A stretch of 64,000 bases of DNA from Rhizobium johnstonii 3841. GTDB taxonomy: Bacteria > Pseudomonadota > Alphaproteobacteria > Rhizobiales > Rhizobiaceae. Position 1 is the first letter of the stretch. Each line of letters starts with the position of its first letter. The notes under the pieces are model-generated. The model did no database searches. It was not told the origin of the DNA and saw only the letters and a list, made by a program, of their open reading frames with translations. Made by a program: the position numbers and the translations under genes. The DNA lies in contig NC_008380.1 in the NCBI RefSeq assembly GCF_000009265.1, positions 3,973,501 through 4,037,500 on the forward strand. Reading direction: 5' to 3'. Below, piece after piece: positions 18,428-27,455 of the stretch.

Positions 18428-18884
18428 CGTTCGTCTCATTCTCGTCAACCGGGCTCCGGCATGCCTGAACCAGGTTCGTCTTCATTACGGATAGGATGTG
18501 GAAAAGCTGCTCGCGCTGCTCGGCGGAAACACCTTGCAGCGCTTCCGCGCGGGTGGTGTCACCGAGCTCGCGCATTTCGGCAAGCAGCGGGTGCGCCTCG
18601 TCGCGCATATAAAGCAACCAGATACGCCGGTCGGTCGGGTGCTGGCGGCGCTCGATCAGCCCGCGCTCGGCGAGCTTGTCGAGAATGCGCACCAGCGTGA
18701 TCGGCTCGACTTCGAGGATTTCGGCAAGGCCGCCCTGATGGATACCTTCATTGTTCGAGAGATAGGCAAGCGTCTGCCATTGCGACCGGGTCAGCCCAAG
18801 GCACTTCGCACGCTGCTCGAACCGCTTGCGCAGCAGCCTTGCGACGTCGTGGAGAAGGAAACCGAGGGTCGGAGTGGCGTTCAT
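18420..18884 (-). CDS. MarR-family transcriptional regulator of the emrAB-like operon
   Basis: 154-residue winged-helix repressor. The DNA-binding core reads LTRSQWQTLAYLSNNEG, then GGLAEILEVEPITLVRILDKLAERGLIERR and the wing DRRIWLLY, typical of MarR/EmrR/SlyA. It is the first gene of the operon with the EmrA- and EmrB-like genes, whose start codons each overlap the preceding stop. A perfect inverted repeat 20 bases upstream of its ATG is a likely autoregulatory site, so the operon should be derepressed by a pump substrate. Confidence 0.92.
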   Translation of the reverse strand: MNATPTLGFLLHDVARLLRKRFEQRAKCLGLTRSQWQTLAYLSNNEGIHQGGLAEILEVEPITLVRILDKLAERGLIERRQHPTDRRIWLLYMRDEAHPLLAEMRELGDTTRAEALQGVSAEQREQLFHILSVMKTNLVQACRSPVDENETNDG

Positions 18885-18903
18885 GAAAACCTGTGACCGT
18901 TAT

Positions 18904-18921
18904 TTATAAGCACCCTTATAA
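18904..18921. promoter_or_regulatory. candidate MarR operator
   Basis: TTATAAG-CACC-CTTATAA is a perfect 18-bp inverted repeat ending 20 bases from the marR start codon, of the size bound by MarR dimers and placed to cover a promoter. Confidence 0.55.
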
Positions 18922-18960
18922 TATCGGTAGATATATTGAGCATGTGCACTGCACAAGGGC

Positions 18961-19164
18961 ATGAACGGCAGATTCAACGGCAGCGGCGAAAATGCCGCAG
19001 CCCAGCTCTGCCCTAAATCTGCGGTAGGTACAGCCTCCGGCGGAGTCGCGCAGCACCGCGCCGACGAGATCGACGATGATGTCTTTCACATGCTGGAACA
19101 GGAACTCGACTGGGCCGAACTCGCCGCTCTACCACCCGGCAGGGACGAGATCGTCGAAAGCTGA
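18961..19164 (+). CDS. possible small protein, 67 residues
   Basis: The frame has no recognised family. Its second half has strongly G/C-biased third positions and a plausible acidic, amphipathic sequence (DEIDDDVFHMLEQELDWAEL), while the first half looks less coding. There is no clear ribosome site before the ATG. It could be a real small gene, the remnant of a longer one, or chance; it lies in the gap between two pump operons. Confidence 0.3.
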   Translation: MNGRFNGSGENAAAQLCPKSAVGTASGGVAQHRADEIDDDVFHMLEQELDWAELAALPPGRDEIVES

Positions 19165-19213
19165 TGCCCTCTGTGACGTTTTGATGGATTCCGGAATCGT
19201 TACCAATTGGCAT

Positions 19214-19242
19214 TTGCAATTTTTCGCCGCTGCCGTTTATAG
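19214..19242 (+). promoter_or_regulatory. possible promoter of RND pump 2
   Basis: TTGCAA, a 17-base spacer and TTATAG match the housekeeping sigma pattern fairly well. It is 185 bases upstream of the adaptor gene, leaving a long leader; this is pattern matching only. Confidence 0.3.
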
Positions 19243-19426
19243 TCCAATTCCATAGGGTTACGATTTTTCCGATGTGCATTGCGTGCCGGCCTTCCTTTTC
19301 CAAGGGATCGAACGCCGGGGGAATTACGGGGGCAGAGACCCTCGGTCAAAGCAGCAAGACATGAACAGCATCACTTCATCTTGAGGTTGGCGGCAGTGAA
19401 TCGGCCGTCGAGATTGGAGGACCGGT

Positions 19427-20602
19427 ATGACTTACGTGCTTCGACAGATGGTGGTGCTTGGCTGTATTGCCGCATTCATGCCCCTCCCCGCGCTGGCCCA
19501 GAGCGCCCCGCCGCCCCCGCCCGTCACCGTCGCCAAGCCTGTCGTGCGCGATGTCGTCGACAGCGACGAGTTCATCGGCCGGTTCGAGCCGGTCGACGAA
19601 GTCTCCGTTCGCTCGCGCGTCGGTGGTTACCTGCAGGAAATCCATTTTCAGGACGGCGCATTGGTCAAGCAGGGCGACCTGCTCTTCGTCATCGATCAGC
19701 GGCCGTTCGTAACCGCGCTCAATCAGGCAAAGGCGACACTCGAATCGTCGCAATCCGCCCTGGTCTTTGCCGATGCGCAATATAAGCGCGCGCAATCGCT
19801 TGCTGCGAGCGGCAGCCAGTCGGCGCAGACGCTGGACGATCGCCGCCGGGAATTCGATTCGGCTGAGGCCAATGTCCGCGGCGCGCAGGCCGCAGCCGAT
19901 CGCGCCTCTCTCGACATGGAATATACCGAGATCAAGGCGCCGCTCAGCGGCCGCATCGACCGCCGGCTGATCTCGGCCGGCAACCTCGTGCAGACCGACC
20001 AGACCGTGCTGACGACGATCGTTTCGCTCGATCCTATCGATTTCTATTTCGACGTCGATGAACGCCGGCTGCTGAATTTCGCCGACACGGCGCGCAAACT
20101 GGGCAAGGATCTGCAGCAGGGCGGCGGCGGACTGGATGTGTCCGTCACGATCTCGGATCCCAGTGCCAAACCGTTCAAGGGAAAGCTCGATTTCGCCGAG
20201 AACCGGGTCGACAATGAGAGTGGCACCATTCGTCTGCGTGCCCGCTTCCCCAATCCCGATCTTGTCCTTCAGCCCGGCCTGTTCGGTCGCATACAGGTCG
20301 AAGCCTCCAACACCTACCAGGCCATTCTCGTCCCCGACGAGGCCATCGGCTCGGACCAGAATGAGCGCGTCGTCTATGTCGTCGCCGAGGACGGCACGGT
20401 GTCGACAAAGCCCGTGAGACCCGGGCCGCGTCTCTACGGCTACCGCGTCATACGCGAGGGCCTCGACGGCACCGAGACCATCATCGTCAACGGCCTGATG
20501 CGCGCCCGGCCGGGTGCAAAGATCACGCCTCAGATGACCGAACTGCCCAAGGAGCGGCAGGACGCTCCGCCGGAAACCGCCGGTGCGGAGAACGGACAAT
20601 GA
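19427..20602 (+). CDS. RND periplasmic adaptor (membrane fusion protein), pump 2
   Basis: AcrA/MexE-type adaptor, 391 residues. A Sec signal peptide (MTYVLRQMVVLGCIAAFMPL, cleavage probably after ALA at about residue 25) is followed by the lipoyl half VRSRVGGYLQEI and GDLLFVIDQRPF, an alpha-hairpin (about 100-155), the second half DMEYTEIKAPLSGRIDRR and barrel domain. The ATG is preceded by GGAGG at a good distance. It ends in a 4-base overlap (ATGA) with the RND permease, so the pair is one translational unit. There is no adjacent regulator on the same strand and no outer-membrane factor gene. Confidence 0.94.
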   Translation: MTYVLRQMVVLGCIAAFMPLPALAQSAPPPPPVTVAKPVVRDVVDSDEFIGRFEPVDEVSVRSRVGGYLQEIHFQDGALVKQGDLLFVIDQRPFVTALNQAKATLESSQSALVFADAQYKRAQSLAASGSQSAQTLDDRRREFDSAEANVRGAQAAADRASLDMEYTEIKAPLSGRIDRRLISAGNLVQTDQTVLTTIVSLDPIDFYFDVDERRLLNFADTARKLGKDLQQGGGGLDVSVTISDPSAKPFKGKLDFAENRVDNESGTIRLRARFPNPDLVLQPGLFGRIQVEASNTYQAILVPDEAIGSDQNERVVYVVAEDGTVSTKPVRPGPRLYGYRVIREGLDGTETIIVNGLMRARPGAKITPQMTELPKERQDAPPETAGAENGQ

Positions 20603-23600
20603 GATTTGCTCATTTTTTCGTAGACCGGCCGATCTTTGCGGCCGTCATCTCGATCCTTTTTCTCGTCGTCGGCAGCATTGCCTATACGCAATTGCCGGTG
20701 TCGCAGTATCCCGAGATAGCGCCGCCGACCATCGTCGTGCGCACCTCTTATCCGGGTGCCGACCCGCAGACGATCGCCGATACCGTTTCGACGCCGCTTG
20801 AACAACAGATCAACGGCGTCGAAGACATGCTTTACATGTCGTCCTACTCCAGCGCCGACGGCGCCATGTCGCTGACGATCACCTTCAAGCTCGGCACCGA
20901 TCTCGACAAGGTCCAAGTGCTTGTCCAGAACCGCGTTTCCATCGCCCTTCCCCGTCTTCCCGAGGAAGTCCAGCGGCTTGGCGTCACCACCGACAAAAGT
21001 TCGCCCGATCTGATGATGGTGGTGCACCTGCTGTCGCCGTCGCACCGCTATGACCAGCTTTACGTCTCGAACTACGCCCGCAACCGCATCCGCGACGTTC
21101 TGGTGCGCCTTGACGGCGTCGGCGACGTGCAGATTTTTGGCGAACGCCAGTATTCGATGCGAATCTGGCTGGATCCGGAAAAGCTCTCCGCTTACGGGAT
21201 GACATCCGATGACGTCGTCTCCGCGTTGAGAGATCAGAACGTCCAGGTGTCGGGCGGCAAGATCGGGGCCCCACCCGTCACCGGCAAGAATGCTTTCGAA
21301 TATACGGTGCGAACGGACGGCCGCTTCTCCGACGTGCGCGAGTTCCGATATGTCATTGTGAAATCGACGACATCGGGCCGACTCGTGCAGTTGCAGGATG
21401 TCGCCCGGATAGAACTCGGCGCACAGGATTACGTCACTAACAGTTATCTCAACAACGATCCTGCAGTTGCTCTCGGCATCTTCGCCCGGCCGGGAACCAA
21501 CGCCTTGGACACGGCCCATCAAGTCCAGACGCTGATGAAGGACATATCCCAGAATTTCCCGCCGGGTCTGGAATATCGTATCGTCTACGACACGACTGAA
21601 TTCATCTCGGATTCGATCACCGAGGTCTATAGGACCATCGCCGAAGCGGCCATCCTGGTGGCGATTGTCGTTCTTGTCTTCCTGCAATCCTGGCGAACCG
21701 CGATCATTCCAATCATTGCCATCCCGGTATCGCTGATCGGCACCTTCGCCGTCCTGCTCGCCTTCGGCTTCTCGCTCAACATGCTCACCCTGTTCGGCCT
21801 CGTGCTGGCGATCGGTATCGTCGTCGACGACGCGATCGTGGTGGTGGAAAACGTCGAGCGCAATCTGGCACGCGGGATGACGCCGAAGCAGGCGTCCCAT
21901 GTCACGATGGACGAAGTCGGAACCGCCGTCGTCGCCATCTCGCTGGTGCTGATCGCCGTGTTCGTGCCGACAGCCTTCATTCCAGGCATCTCTGGCCAAT
22001 TCTACAGGCAGTTCGCGGTCACGATCTCCGTCACCACTGCAATTTCCGCATTGAATTCGCTCACACTGTCGCCCGCGCTTGCAGGTATATTGCTGAAAGC
22101 CCATGACCACGAAACCAAACGCATGAATGTCGCATCCCGTCTGGGAAGAGGGCTTGCGGACGGCTTCAATCATGGATTCGATCGGCTGAGTTCCGGCTAT
22201 TCATGGACCGTTCGGCATCTGGTCAGCAGCTGGATTGGGTTGACAGCCGCGATGGTCACCTTCGTCTGCCTGCTCGGAGCGACCTGGTACATGGGCACGA
22301 AAGTCCCCGCGGGCTTTATCCCGACCATGGACCAGGGTTACGCCATCATCGTCATACAGTTGCCTGATGGAGCCTCGCTTGCGCGTACCGATGCCGTCGT
22401 CAAACAGGTGGGCGATATCGCCCGCACCGTGCCCGGCGTCGGCAATGCCGTGCAATTTGCCGGCTTCAGCGGGGCGACATTCACCAATGCCTCAAATGCC
22501 GGCGTCGTCTTCGTCCCGTTCAAATCCTTTGCCGAACGTGAAGAAGGTGGCGAGAACGCCAACAAGATCATCGGCGAGCTTTACGGCAAACTGCAAAGCA
22601 TCCAGGAAGCCTTCATCATCGCCATCCCACCGCCATCCGTGCGTGGCGTCGGCAATTCCGGCGGCTTCAAGATGCAGATTTCCGATCTCGAAAACGCCGA
22701 TATGACCCGCGTGCTCGGCCTCGCCCGGCAAATGATGGGTGCGGCGGCAACGACCGAGGGGCTGACCGGCGTCTTTACGACATTTTCGGATGCCAGCCCG
22801 CAATACTTCCTGGCGATCGACCGCGACAAGGCACGTTTCCTGAATGTGCCGATTCCCAATATCTTCAACGCCCTTTCCATCAATCTCGGCGTCGCCTATG
22901 TGAACGATTTCAATGCGTTCGGTCGCGTCTACCAGGTTCGCGCCCAGGCCGACCGGCAATACCGCATGGACCGGGAGGACATCCTTGCCCTGAAGGTCCG
23001 CTCGGCCACCGGCGCACTGGTTCCGCTTGGAACCTTGATGGACATCCAGGATGCCAGCGGCCCGGCGCTTGTCCAGCGCTACAACATGTACGTCTCGGTG
23101 CCGCTTCAGGGCAATCCGACGCCGGGCACGTCGACGGGCGATGCCATCGCCAAGATGGAGGCCCTAGCGGCGAAGATCCTGCCGCAGGGGACAACCTTCG
23201 AATGGACCGAACTCGCCTATCAGGAGACCCACACCGGCAACACCGCCATCTATATCTTTGCCTTGTCCGTCGTCTTCGTCTTCCTGGCGCTGGCAGCGCA
23301 ATATGAAAGCTGGGTTCTGCCCTTAGCGATCATTCTCATCGTCCCGCTTGCGGTGCTCGCGGCGCTGATCGGTGTCTCGCTGAGGGGAATGGACAATAAT
23401 GTCCTGACCCAGATCGGCCTGATCGTCCTGATCGGTCTTGCGGCCAAGAACGCTATTCTGATCGTCGAGTTCGCCAGGCAGGCGGAAGACGAGGGCAAGT
23501 CGCCGGTGGAAGCGGCCATCGAGGCCAGCCATCTTCGCCTGCGCCCGATCCTGATGACGGCATTCGCCTTCATCTTCGGTGTTCTGCCGCTTGCCATCGC

Positions 23601-23787
23601 CACCGGCCCCGGCGCCGAAATGCGCCAGTCGCTTGGCACCGCCGTCTTCTCGGGCATGCTCGGCGTGACGATCTTCGGCCTGTTCCTGACGCCGGTCTTC
23701 TACGTCGTGCTGCGCGGCTGGCGCCGTAAACGGCCGGCCACTTTAGAACCAGCGAAGACAGAGCCGGTCGAGGAAGGGGTCGTCTGA
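20599..23787 (+). CDS. RND multidrug efflux permease (HAE1 family), pump 2
   Basis: Proton-driven inner-membrane pump of 1062 residues, overlapping the adaptor gene by 4 bases. The start MRFAHFFVDRPIFAAV, the proton-relay helix GIVVDDAIVVVENVERN and the second-half LAAKNAILIVEFARQ segment are typical of AcrB/MexF proteins. Compared with the RND permease at 5070-8270 it is a clear paralogue but differs through the periplasmic docking and porter loops, so substrates probably differ. It would need a TolC-like partner encoded elsewhere. Ends 30 bases before the convergent phosphoesterase gene. Confidence 0.95.
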   Translation: MRFAHFFVDRPIFAAVISILFLVVGSIAYTQLPVSQYPEIAPPTIVVRTSYPGADPQTIADTVSTPLEQQINGVEDMLYMSSYSSADGAMSLTITFKLGTDLDKVQVLVQNRVSIALPRLPEEVQRLGVTTDKSSPDLMMVVHLLSPSHRYDQLYVSNYARNRIRDVLVRLDGVGDVQIFGERQYSMRIWLDPEKLSAYGMTSDDVVSALRDQNVQVSGGKIGAPPVTGKNAFEYTVRTDGRFSDVREFRYVIVKSTTSGRLVQLQDVARIELGAQDYVTNSYLNNDPAVALGIFARPGTNALDTAHQVQTLMKDISQNFPPGLEYRIVYDTTEFISDSITEVYRTIAEAAILVAIVVLVFLQSWRTAIIPIIAIPVSLIGTFAVLLAFGFSLNMLTLFGLVLAIGIVVDDAIVVVENVERNLARGMTPKQASHVTMDEVGTAVVAISLVLIAVFVPTAFIPGISGQFYRQFAVTISVTTAISALNSLTLSPALAGILLKAHDHETKRMNVASRLGRGLADGFNHGFDRLSSGYSWTVRHLVSSWIGLTAAMVTFVCLLGATWYMGTKVPAGFIPTMDQGYAIIVIQLPDGASLARTDAVVKQVGDIARTVPGVGNAVQFAGFSGATFTNASNAGVVFVPFKSFAEREEGGENANKIIGELYGKLQSIQEAFIIAIPPPSVRGVGNSGGFKMQISDLENADMTRVLGLARQMMGAAATTEGLTGVFTTFSDASPQYFLAIDRDKARFLNVPIPNIFNALSINLGVAYVNDFNAFGRVYQVRAQADRQYRMDREDILALKVRSATGALVPLGTLMDIQDASGPALVQRYNMYVSVPLQGNPTPGTSTGDAIAKMEALAAKILPQGTTFEWTELAYQETHTGNTAIYIFALSVVFVFLALAAQYESWVLPLAIILIVPLAVLAALIGVSLRGMDNNVLTQIGLIVLIGLAAKNAILIVEFARQAEDEGKSPVEAAIEASHLRLRPILMTAFAFIFGVLPLAIATGPGAEMRQSLGTAVFSGMLGVTIFGLFLTPVFYVVLRGWRRKRPATLEPAKTEPVEEGVV

Positions 23788-23816
23788 GACGATCCCATCG
23801 GCTGACGAAACGGAAG

Positions 23817-24554
23817 TCAGGTCGAAAACAGATGCACTCGGCCTTGCCACAAGCGAGCGACGGTGAGTTTGCCGCTGCGATAGGCGCGCGTATCGATATT
23901 AAGCCGCTTCGGCCGTATGTCGGGTTCATCGTTCGGCGTATGACCGTGAACGACGAGTTTCGGCAACGGCACCCGGCTTTCGAGAAACCGCTGGCGGATG
24001 ATGACCAGATCCTCGTCCGTCTGCTCACTGAGCCGCAGCTTCGGATTGATGCCGGCATGCACGAAAATCACGCTTGGGGTCTCCAGCAGGACAGGCATCG
24101 CCCGCATGAAATCGATATGCGTACGCGGCAGCGACTGGCGGATGAAGGCATCGAGCTTCGCGCCGGAGGGAAAGACCAGCGGTAGATGCTCCGGATCGAG
24201 GCCATAGGATTTGAGCGACTCCGCCGACCCCATCTGCATCCAATCGTCATAGGAGATCCAGCCATCGATATAGTCGAGCATGGCGACTTCGTGATTGCCG
24301 GCAAGGCAGATGCGGTCGAATCCATCAGGCGGAGGCTCCATCAGATGGGTGATGACCTGTGCCGATTCAGGGCCGCGGTCGATATAGTCGCCGAGCGTGA
24401 CGATCAGCTTTCGCCCGGGCAGCCGCGCGCCATCACGCAGGATCGCCTCCTCGGCTTTCACAAGCAGATCGTACCGACCGTGAATGTCGCCGATCGCATA
24501 GGTTGGGATAGCGGCAATATCCAGCGTCGGGCGCGGTCTCGGCTGGCGTGCCAT
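23817..24554 (-). CDS. metallophosphoesterase (serine/threonine-phosphatase-like)
   Basis: Calcineurin-like metal-dependent phosphatase, 245 residues. The five signature blocks of the family are visible: GDIHGR, GDYIDRGPES, GNHE, HAGI and HGHT, which bind two metal ions. This resembles bacterial PrpA/ApaH-like protein phosphatases; either phosphoprotein or a small phosphate ester could be the substrate. I start at the ATG at 24554, which has a GAGG ribosome site 8 bases away; another in-frame ATG pair at 24591-24596 gives 14 more residues. It is a single gene, convergent with pump 2. Confidence 0.88.
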   Translation of the reverse strand: MARQPRPRPTLDIAAIPTYAIGDIHGRYDLLVKAEEAILRDGARLPGRKLIVTLGDYIDRGPESAQVITHLMEPPPDGFDRICLAGNHEVAMLDYIDGWISYDDWMQMGSAESLKSYGLDPEHLPLVFPSGAKLDAFIRQSLPRTHIDFMRAMPVLLETPSVIFVHAGINPKLRLSEQTDEDLVIIRQRFLESRVPLPKLVVHGHTPNDEPDIRPKRLNIDTRAYRSGKLTVARLWQGRVHLFST

Positions 24555-24757
24555 TTTCGAAACCTCGCTGTTGCGAGCACGAGAGTCGCTCATCATATTT
24601 CTCGATCAAGGAAGCCCCACCTAACCGTAAGTAGAGTGAAGGACAAGGCAATCAAGCTGGTAAGAAAATTCAAAGCGCCCGGGTTTTGTAGAAAAACCGG
24701 CCTTATCATTCGAGGGGCAATCCCTCACTCCTGTATCCGTCGAGAAAAGAGTGACCG

Positions 24758-25882
24758 ATGGGAACGGTATCGCAGTTTCATGAGAGCCTCAGGCCTCCCG
24801 CGCATCGCATCGAAAGCGAAGAGGAGGCGATATCCACGGCCCGCGACCTCGCCGCCGCATTCCGGCAGCAGGCGAGCGAGCGCGATATCAACCGCATCCT
24901 GCCCTTTGCCGAGCTTGATGCGCTGTCGGTATCGGGGCTGACGGCAATCACTGTTCCGCCCGACCATGAAGGGCTCGACATGTCGAACGCCCTGCTCGCC
25001 GAAATCGTTGCGATCATCGCCGAGGGCGATGCATCGATCGGCGAGGCGCTGGAAAGTCATTTTTCTGCGCTGGAAACGCTCCGCGCTCAGGCTGCCGAGG
25101 ATTTAAAGGCATCGCTGTTTGCCCGCGTGCTGCTCGGCGACCGCTTTTCGGGCGCCGCCTTCACCGACGGGGCCGAACTGACCGCCGAAGGCCCAGGCTA
25201 CCGCCTGAGCGGGCGCACGCGGCAGGCGCCCGGTATTCTATTCGCCGACTGGATCGCCGCTGCCGCCACCGCTCCTCCCAGCCGCCCGGTGACACTCTAC
25301 CTCGCACGCGGTGAAGAAGGCGTGCAGGTGGTCGATGATTGGGACGGCTTCGGCCAGCGCACCAATGGATCGGCGACGGCGATCATCGGAACGTTTCATG
25401 TCAATGCCGATGCGATTGCGCCTGCTCCCTCCTCCGGACATTCGACCGGCATCTCGCTCGGCCTGCTGCTCAAGGCGGGCGTCAGCCTGGGCATCGCCCG
25501 GGCCGCATGGAGCGACCTGATGACCGCAATTGGTGATCGCAGCACGACGGTCCTTCCCCAAATCGGCGAACGCGCCATCCGCATCGAAGCAATGGCGGCA
25601 GCCTTGGAACGGGCTGGCCGTAAACTCGACATTGCCCAGGTCAATCCTGTTGACGCCGCGATGGCGGACGCGCATTTCTCCGCCTCGGCGGCCGCAGTCC
25701 TTGCCGGGGAAACGGCGCTCGACACCGCAAACGCGCTGTTCGAACTTGCAGGGGAAACATCAGCCGGCATCGGGCTCAATCTCGATCGCCATTGGCGCAA
25801 CACCCGCATTCACGCGCTATCGCTGCCGAGGGATAAGCTGTTGCACACCGCAGGCGAATATATGTCGACCGGCAGGATCTAA
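24758..25882 (+). CDS. SfnB-like flavin-dependent acyl-CoA-dehydrogenase-fold monooxygenase
   Basis: 374-residue member of the acyl-CoA dehydrogenase superfamily. The pattern ARDLAAAFRQQASERD near the start and VVDDWDGFGQRTNGSAT in the middle resemble SfnB and related DszC-type monooxygenases, which release sulfur from alkyl sulfones or sulfonates using reduced flavin. It lacks the usual catalytic glutamate context of fatty-acid enzymes, consistent with a monooxygenase role. It stands alone and ends one base before the convergent Rrf2 regulator's stop; a sulfur-related regulator next to it fits a role in sulfur acquisition, but this is inference. No flavin reductase is adjacent. Confidence 0.8.
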   Translation: MGTVSQFHESLRPPAHRIESEEEAISTARDLAAAFRQQASERDINRILPFAELDALSVSGLTAITVPPDHEGLDMSNALLAEIVAIIAEGDASIGEALESHFSALETLRAQAAEDLKASLFARVLLGDRFSGAAFTDGAELTAEGPGYRLSGRTRQAPGILFADWIAAAATAPPSRPVTLYLARGEEGVQVVDDWDGFGQRTNGSATAIIGTFHVNADAIAPAPSSGHSTGISLGLLLKAGVSLGIARAAWSDLMTAIGDRSTTVLPQIGERAIRIEAMAAALERAGRKLDIAQVNPVDAAMADAHFSASAAAVLAGETALDTANALFELAGETSAGIGLNLDRHWRNTRIHALSLPRDKLLHTAGEYMSTGRI

Positions 25883-25883
25883 T

Positions 25884-26348
25884 TCAGCTGGCCGCGGAGA
25901 TTGGGAATTCTTCCTTCGCGCCGTCGATGCGGCCGCCGTCGGCGACGAACTGCTCGAGCGTCATATTGTCGAGAATGGCGGCGATCGCGTCCCGAACGTC
26001 GGTCATCGAGCGCCGCACCTGACAGGTCTCAGGATCGGCACAGTCGTCGCAGGCCTCGTAAGCCGTACGGCTGGCGCAGCGGATCGGCGCTAGGGGCCCG
26101 TCGAGCGTGCGGATGACATGGCCGATGCGGATTTCGGTTGCCGGCCGCGACAGGGAATAGCCGCCGCCCGGTCCCTTCTTCGAGCGCAGGATGCCGACAT
26201 TGCGCAGTTCGAGCAGGATCGTATCGAGAAACTTCTTCGGGATATTGTTGCGGGCCGCGATGTCGTTGATGAAGGCGGTCTCACCCGGCGCCAGCCGCGC
26301 CAGGTCGACCAGCGCCTTCAGCCCGTATTTTCCCTTTTTCGTCAGCAT
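25884..26348 (-). CDS. Rrf2-family transcriptional regulator with cysteine cluster
   Basis: 154-residue winged-helix regulator of the Rrf2 family (IscR, CymR, NsrR, RirA). The helix-turn-helix covers KKGKYGLKALVDLARL and AARNNIPKKFLDTILLEL, followed by the wing KKGPGGGYSLSRP. Cysteines C91, C100, C103 and C109 sit where IscR/RirA hold an Fe-S cluster, so it may sense iron-sulfur or redox state. CymR, the cysteine-metabolism regulator, lacks this cluster. The ATG at 26348 is chosen because the family begins MLTKKGKYGLKA; the upstream open extension is not family-like. It faces the SfnB-like gene tail to tail. Confidence 0.88.
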   Translation of the reverse strand: MLTKKGKYGLKALVDLARLAPGETAFINDIAARNNIPKKFLDTILLELRNVGILRSKKGPGGGYSLSRPATEIRIGHVIRTLDGPLAPIRCASRTAYEACDDCADPETCQVRRSMTDVRDAIAAILDNMTLEQFVADGGRIDGAKEEFPISAAS

Positions 26349-26430
26349 CGTCGTCGCCTTGTAGAAATCACAGTATTTATCCTGCCAATAGCAGGCAAAT
26401 AGCGTCAAAAGCGTGAACATACAACAAAAT

Positions 26431-26447
26431 AGCTATTATTTATAGCT
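26431..26447. promoter_or_regulatory. candidate operator upstream of the Rrf2 gene
   Basis: AGCTAT-TATTT-ATAGCT is a 17-bp inverted repeat about 83 bases upstream of the Rrf2 start, in an AT-rich stretch. It could be an autoregulatory site or promoter element; its distance and A/T content make this tentative. Confidence 0.3.
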
Positions 26448-26524
26448 TGTATCGGCAACGTCCACAGGCCCGCGCGGCAGCCTTGAGAAAGACCGGCCGC
26501 CGCGCACCTCGTCAGCCGCCTCGA

Positions 26525-27313
26525 TTAGATCGTCTTCAGCATGCCCCCATCGACGAAATAGGTCGAGCCGATGCAATAGCTCGCACGCTCCGAACTCAGG
26601 AAGACGAAGACGTTGGCCAGCTCCTCCGGCGTGCCGAAGCGTTTGGAGGCGGCATGCTCGTTGGCGACGCTCTGCAGATAGCCTTCCCAGTTGCCGCCGG
26701 TTTCCGCCGTCAATTGCTTGGCGGTCTTGATCCAGTCGGGCGTCAGGATCAGGCCGGCATTGACGCAGTTGACGCGGATATTGTCCTTGATGAGCTCGGT
26801 CGAAAGCGTCTTCGAAAACATCATCAGCGCCGACTTGCTGACATTGTAGATCGGCTCGTACCAGAGCGGCTGGACGGCGCAGATCGAGGCATTGTGCAGG
26901 ATCACCCCGCCGCCGCGTTGCTTCATCTGCGGCGCGATTCCGCGCGCCAGCCGCACGGCGGCCATCACATGCAGGTCCCAATAGTCCTGCCACTTCTCGT
27001 CGGGCGCCTCCATTACCGTCTCGTTCGATCCCGTGCCGGCATTGTTGATGAGGATATCGGCGCCACCTTTTTCGGCCGCCGCCGCGATGATCGCCTCGGT
27101 TCCCCCAATCGTCGCCACATCGGCCGCGACAGCGGCGGCGCTGACGCCGTACTTCTCGGCGATACGGGCGGCTTCCGCCTCGAGCCGTTCGCCGCCACGG
27201 GCTGCCAGCACAAGGTCGGCGCCCTCAGCCGCCAGCCCCTCGGCGATCGCCAGCCCGATGCCGACCGACGCACCTGTTATGACGGCAGTCTTTCCCTTCA
27301 ATCCGAGATCCAT
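26525..27313 (-). CDS. short-chain dehydrogenase
   Basis: Classical SDR, 262 residues from the ATG at 27313, which has a textbook GGAGGAAG ribosome site. It shows TGASVGIG, NNAGTGSNE, the catalytic Ser in LHNASICAV and YNVSK as the YxxxK motif, plus the C-terminal SSERASYCIGSTYFVDGG typical of sugar or steroid-type SDRs. It is divergent from a hydroxypyruvate-isomerase-like gene across a 142-base gap and probably belongs to the glycoside-utilisation locus as a sugar or polyol dehydrogenase. Substrate unknown. Confidence 0.9.
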   Translation of the reverse strand: MDLGLKGKTAVITGASVGIGLAIAEGLAAEGADLVLAARGGERLEAEAARIAEKYGVSAAAVAADVATIGGTEAIIAAAAEKGGADILINNAGTGSNETVMEAPDEKWQDYWDLHVMAAVRLARGIAPQMKQRGGGVILHNASICAVQPLWYEPIYNVSKSALMMFSKTLSTELIKDNIRVNCVNAGLILTPDWIKTAKQLTAETGGNWEGYLQSVANEHAASKRFGTPEELANVFVFLSSERASYCIGSTYFVDGGMLKTI

Positions 27314-27385
27314 GTCTTCCTCCGCAAACGGCCGGAGATCCCGGCCTGATGTGCCGAGTGTTTCGCCTATGAACCCGGGCGTCAA

Positions 27386-27413
27386 GCGCCTGCACACCTC
27401 TTGCGGCAGGCGC
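27386..27413. promoter_or_regulatory. inverted repeat in divergent SDR/isomerase intergenic region
   Basis: GCGCCTGC (27386-27393) and GCAGGCGC (27406-27413) form perfect 8-bp arms around a 12-base spacer between two divergent starts. It may be an operator or a chance G/C-rich repeat. Confidence 0.3.
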
Positions 27414-27455
27414 CGATCTGTCGCATGCCTGCATCAACAGATGGGAGGAGTTTTC

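Larger units (their letters stand above)
18922..19426. other. intergenic region between marR-emrAB and RND pump 2
   Basis: About 500 bases between divergent pump operons. It holds a doubtful 67-codon reading frame (18961-19164) and, further on, an AT-richer stretch with a possible promoter (TTGCAA, 17 bases, TTATAG at 19214-19242). I recognise no RNA gene or repeat here. Confidence 0.5.
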
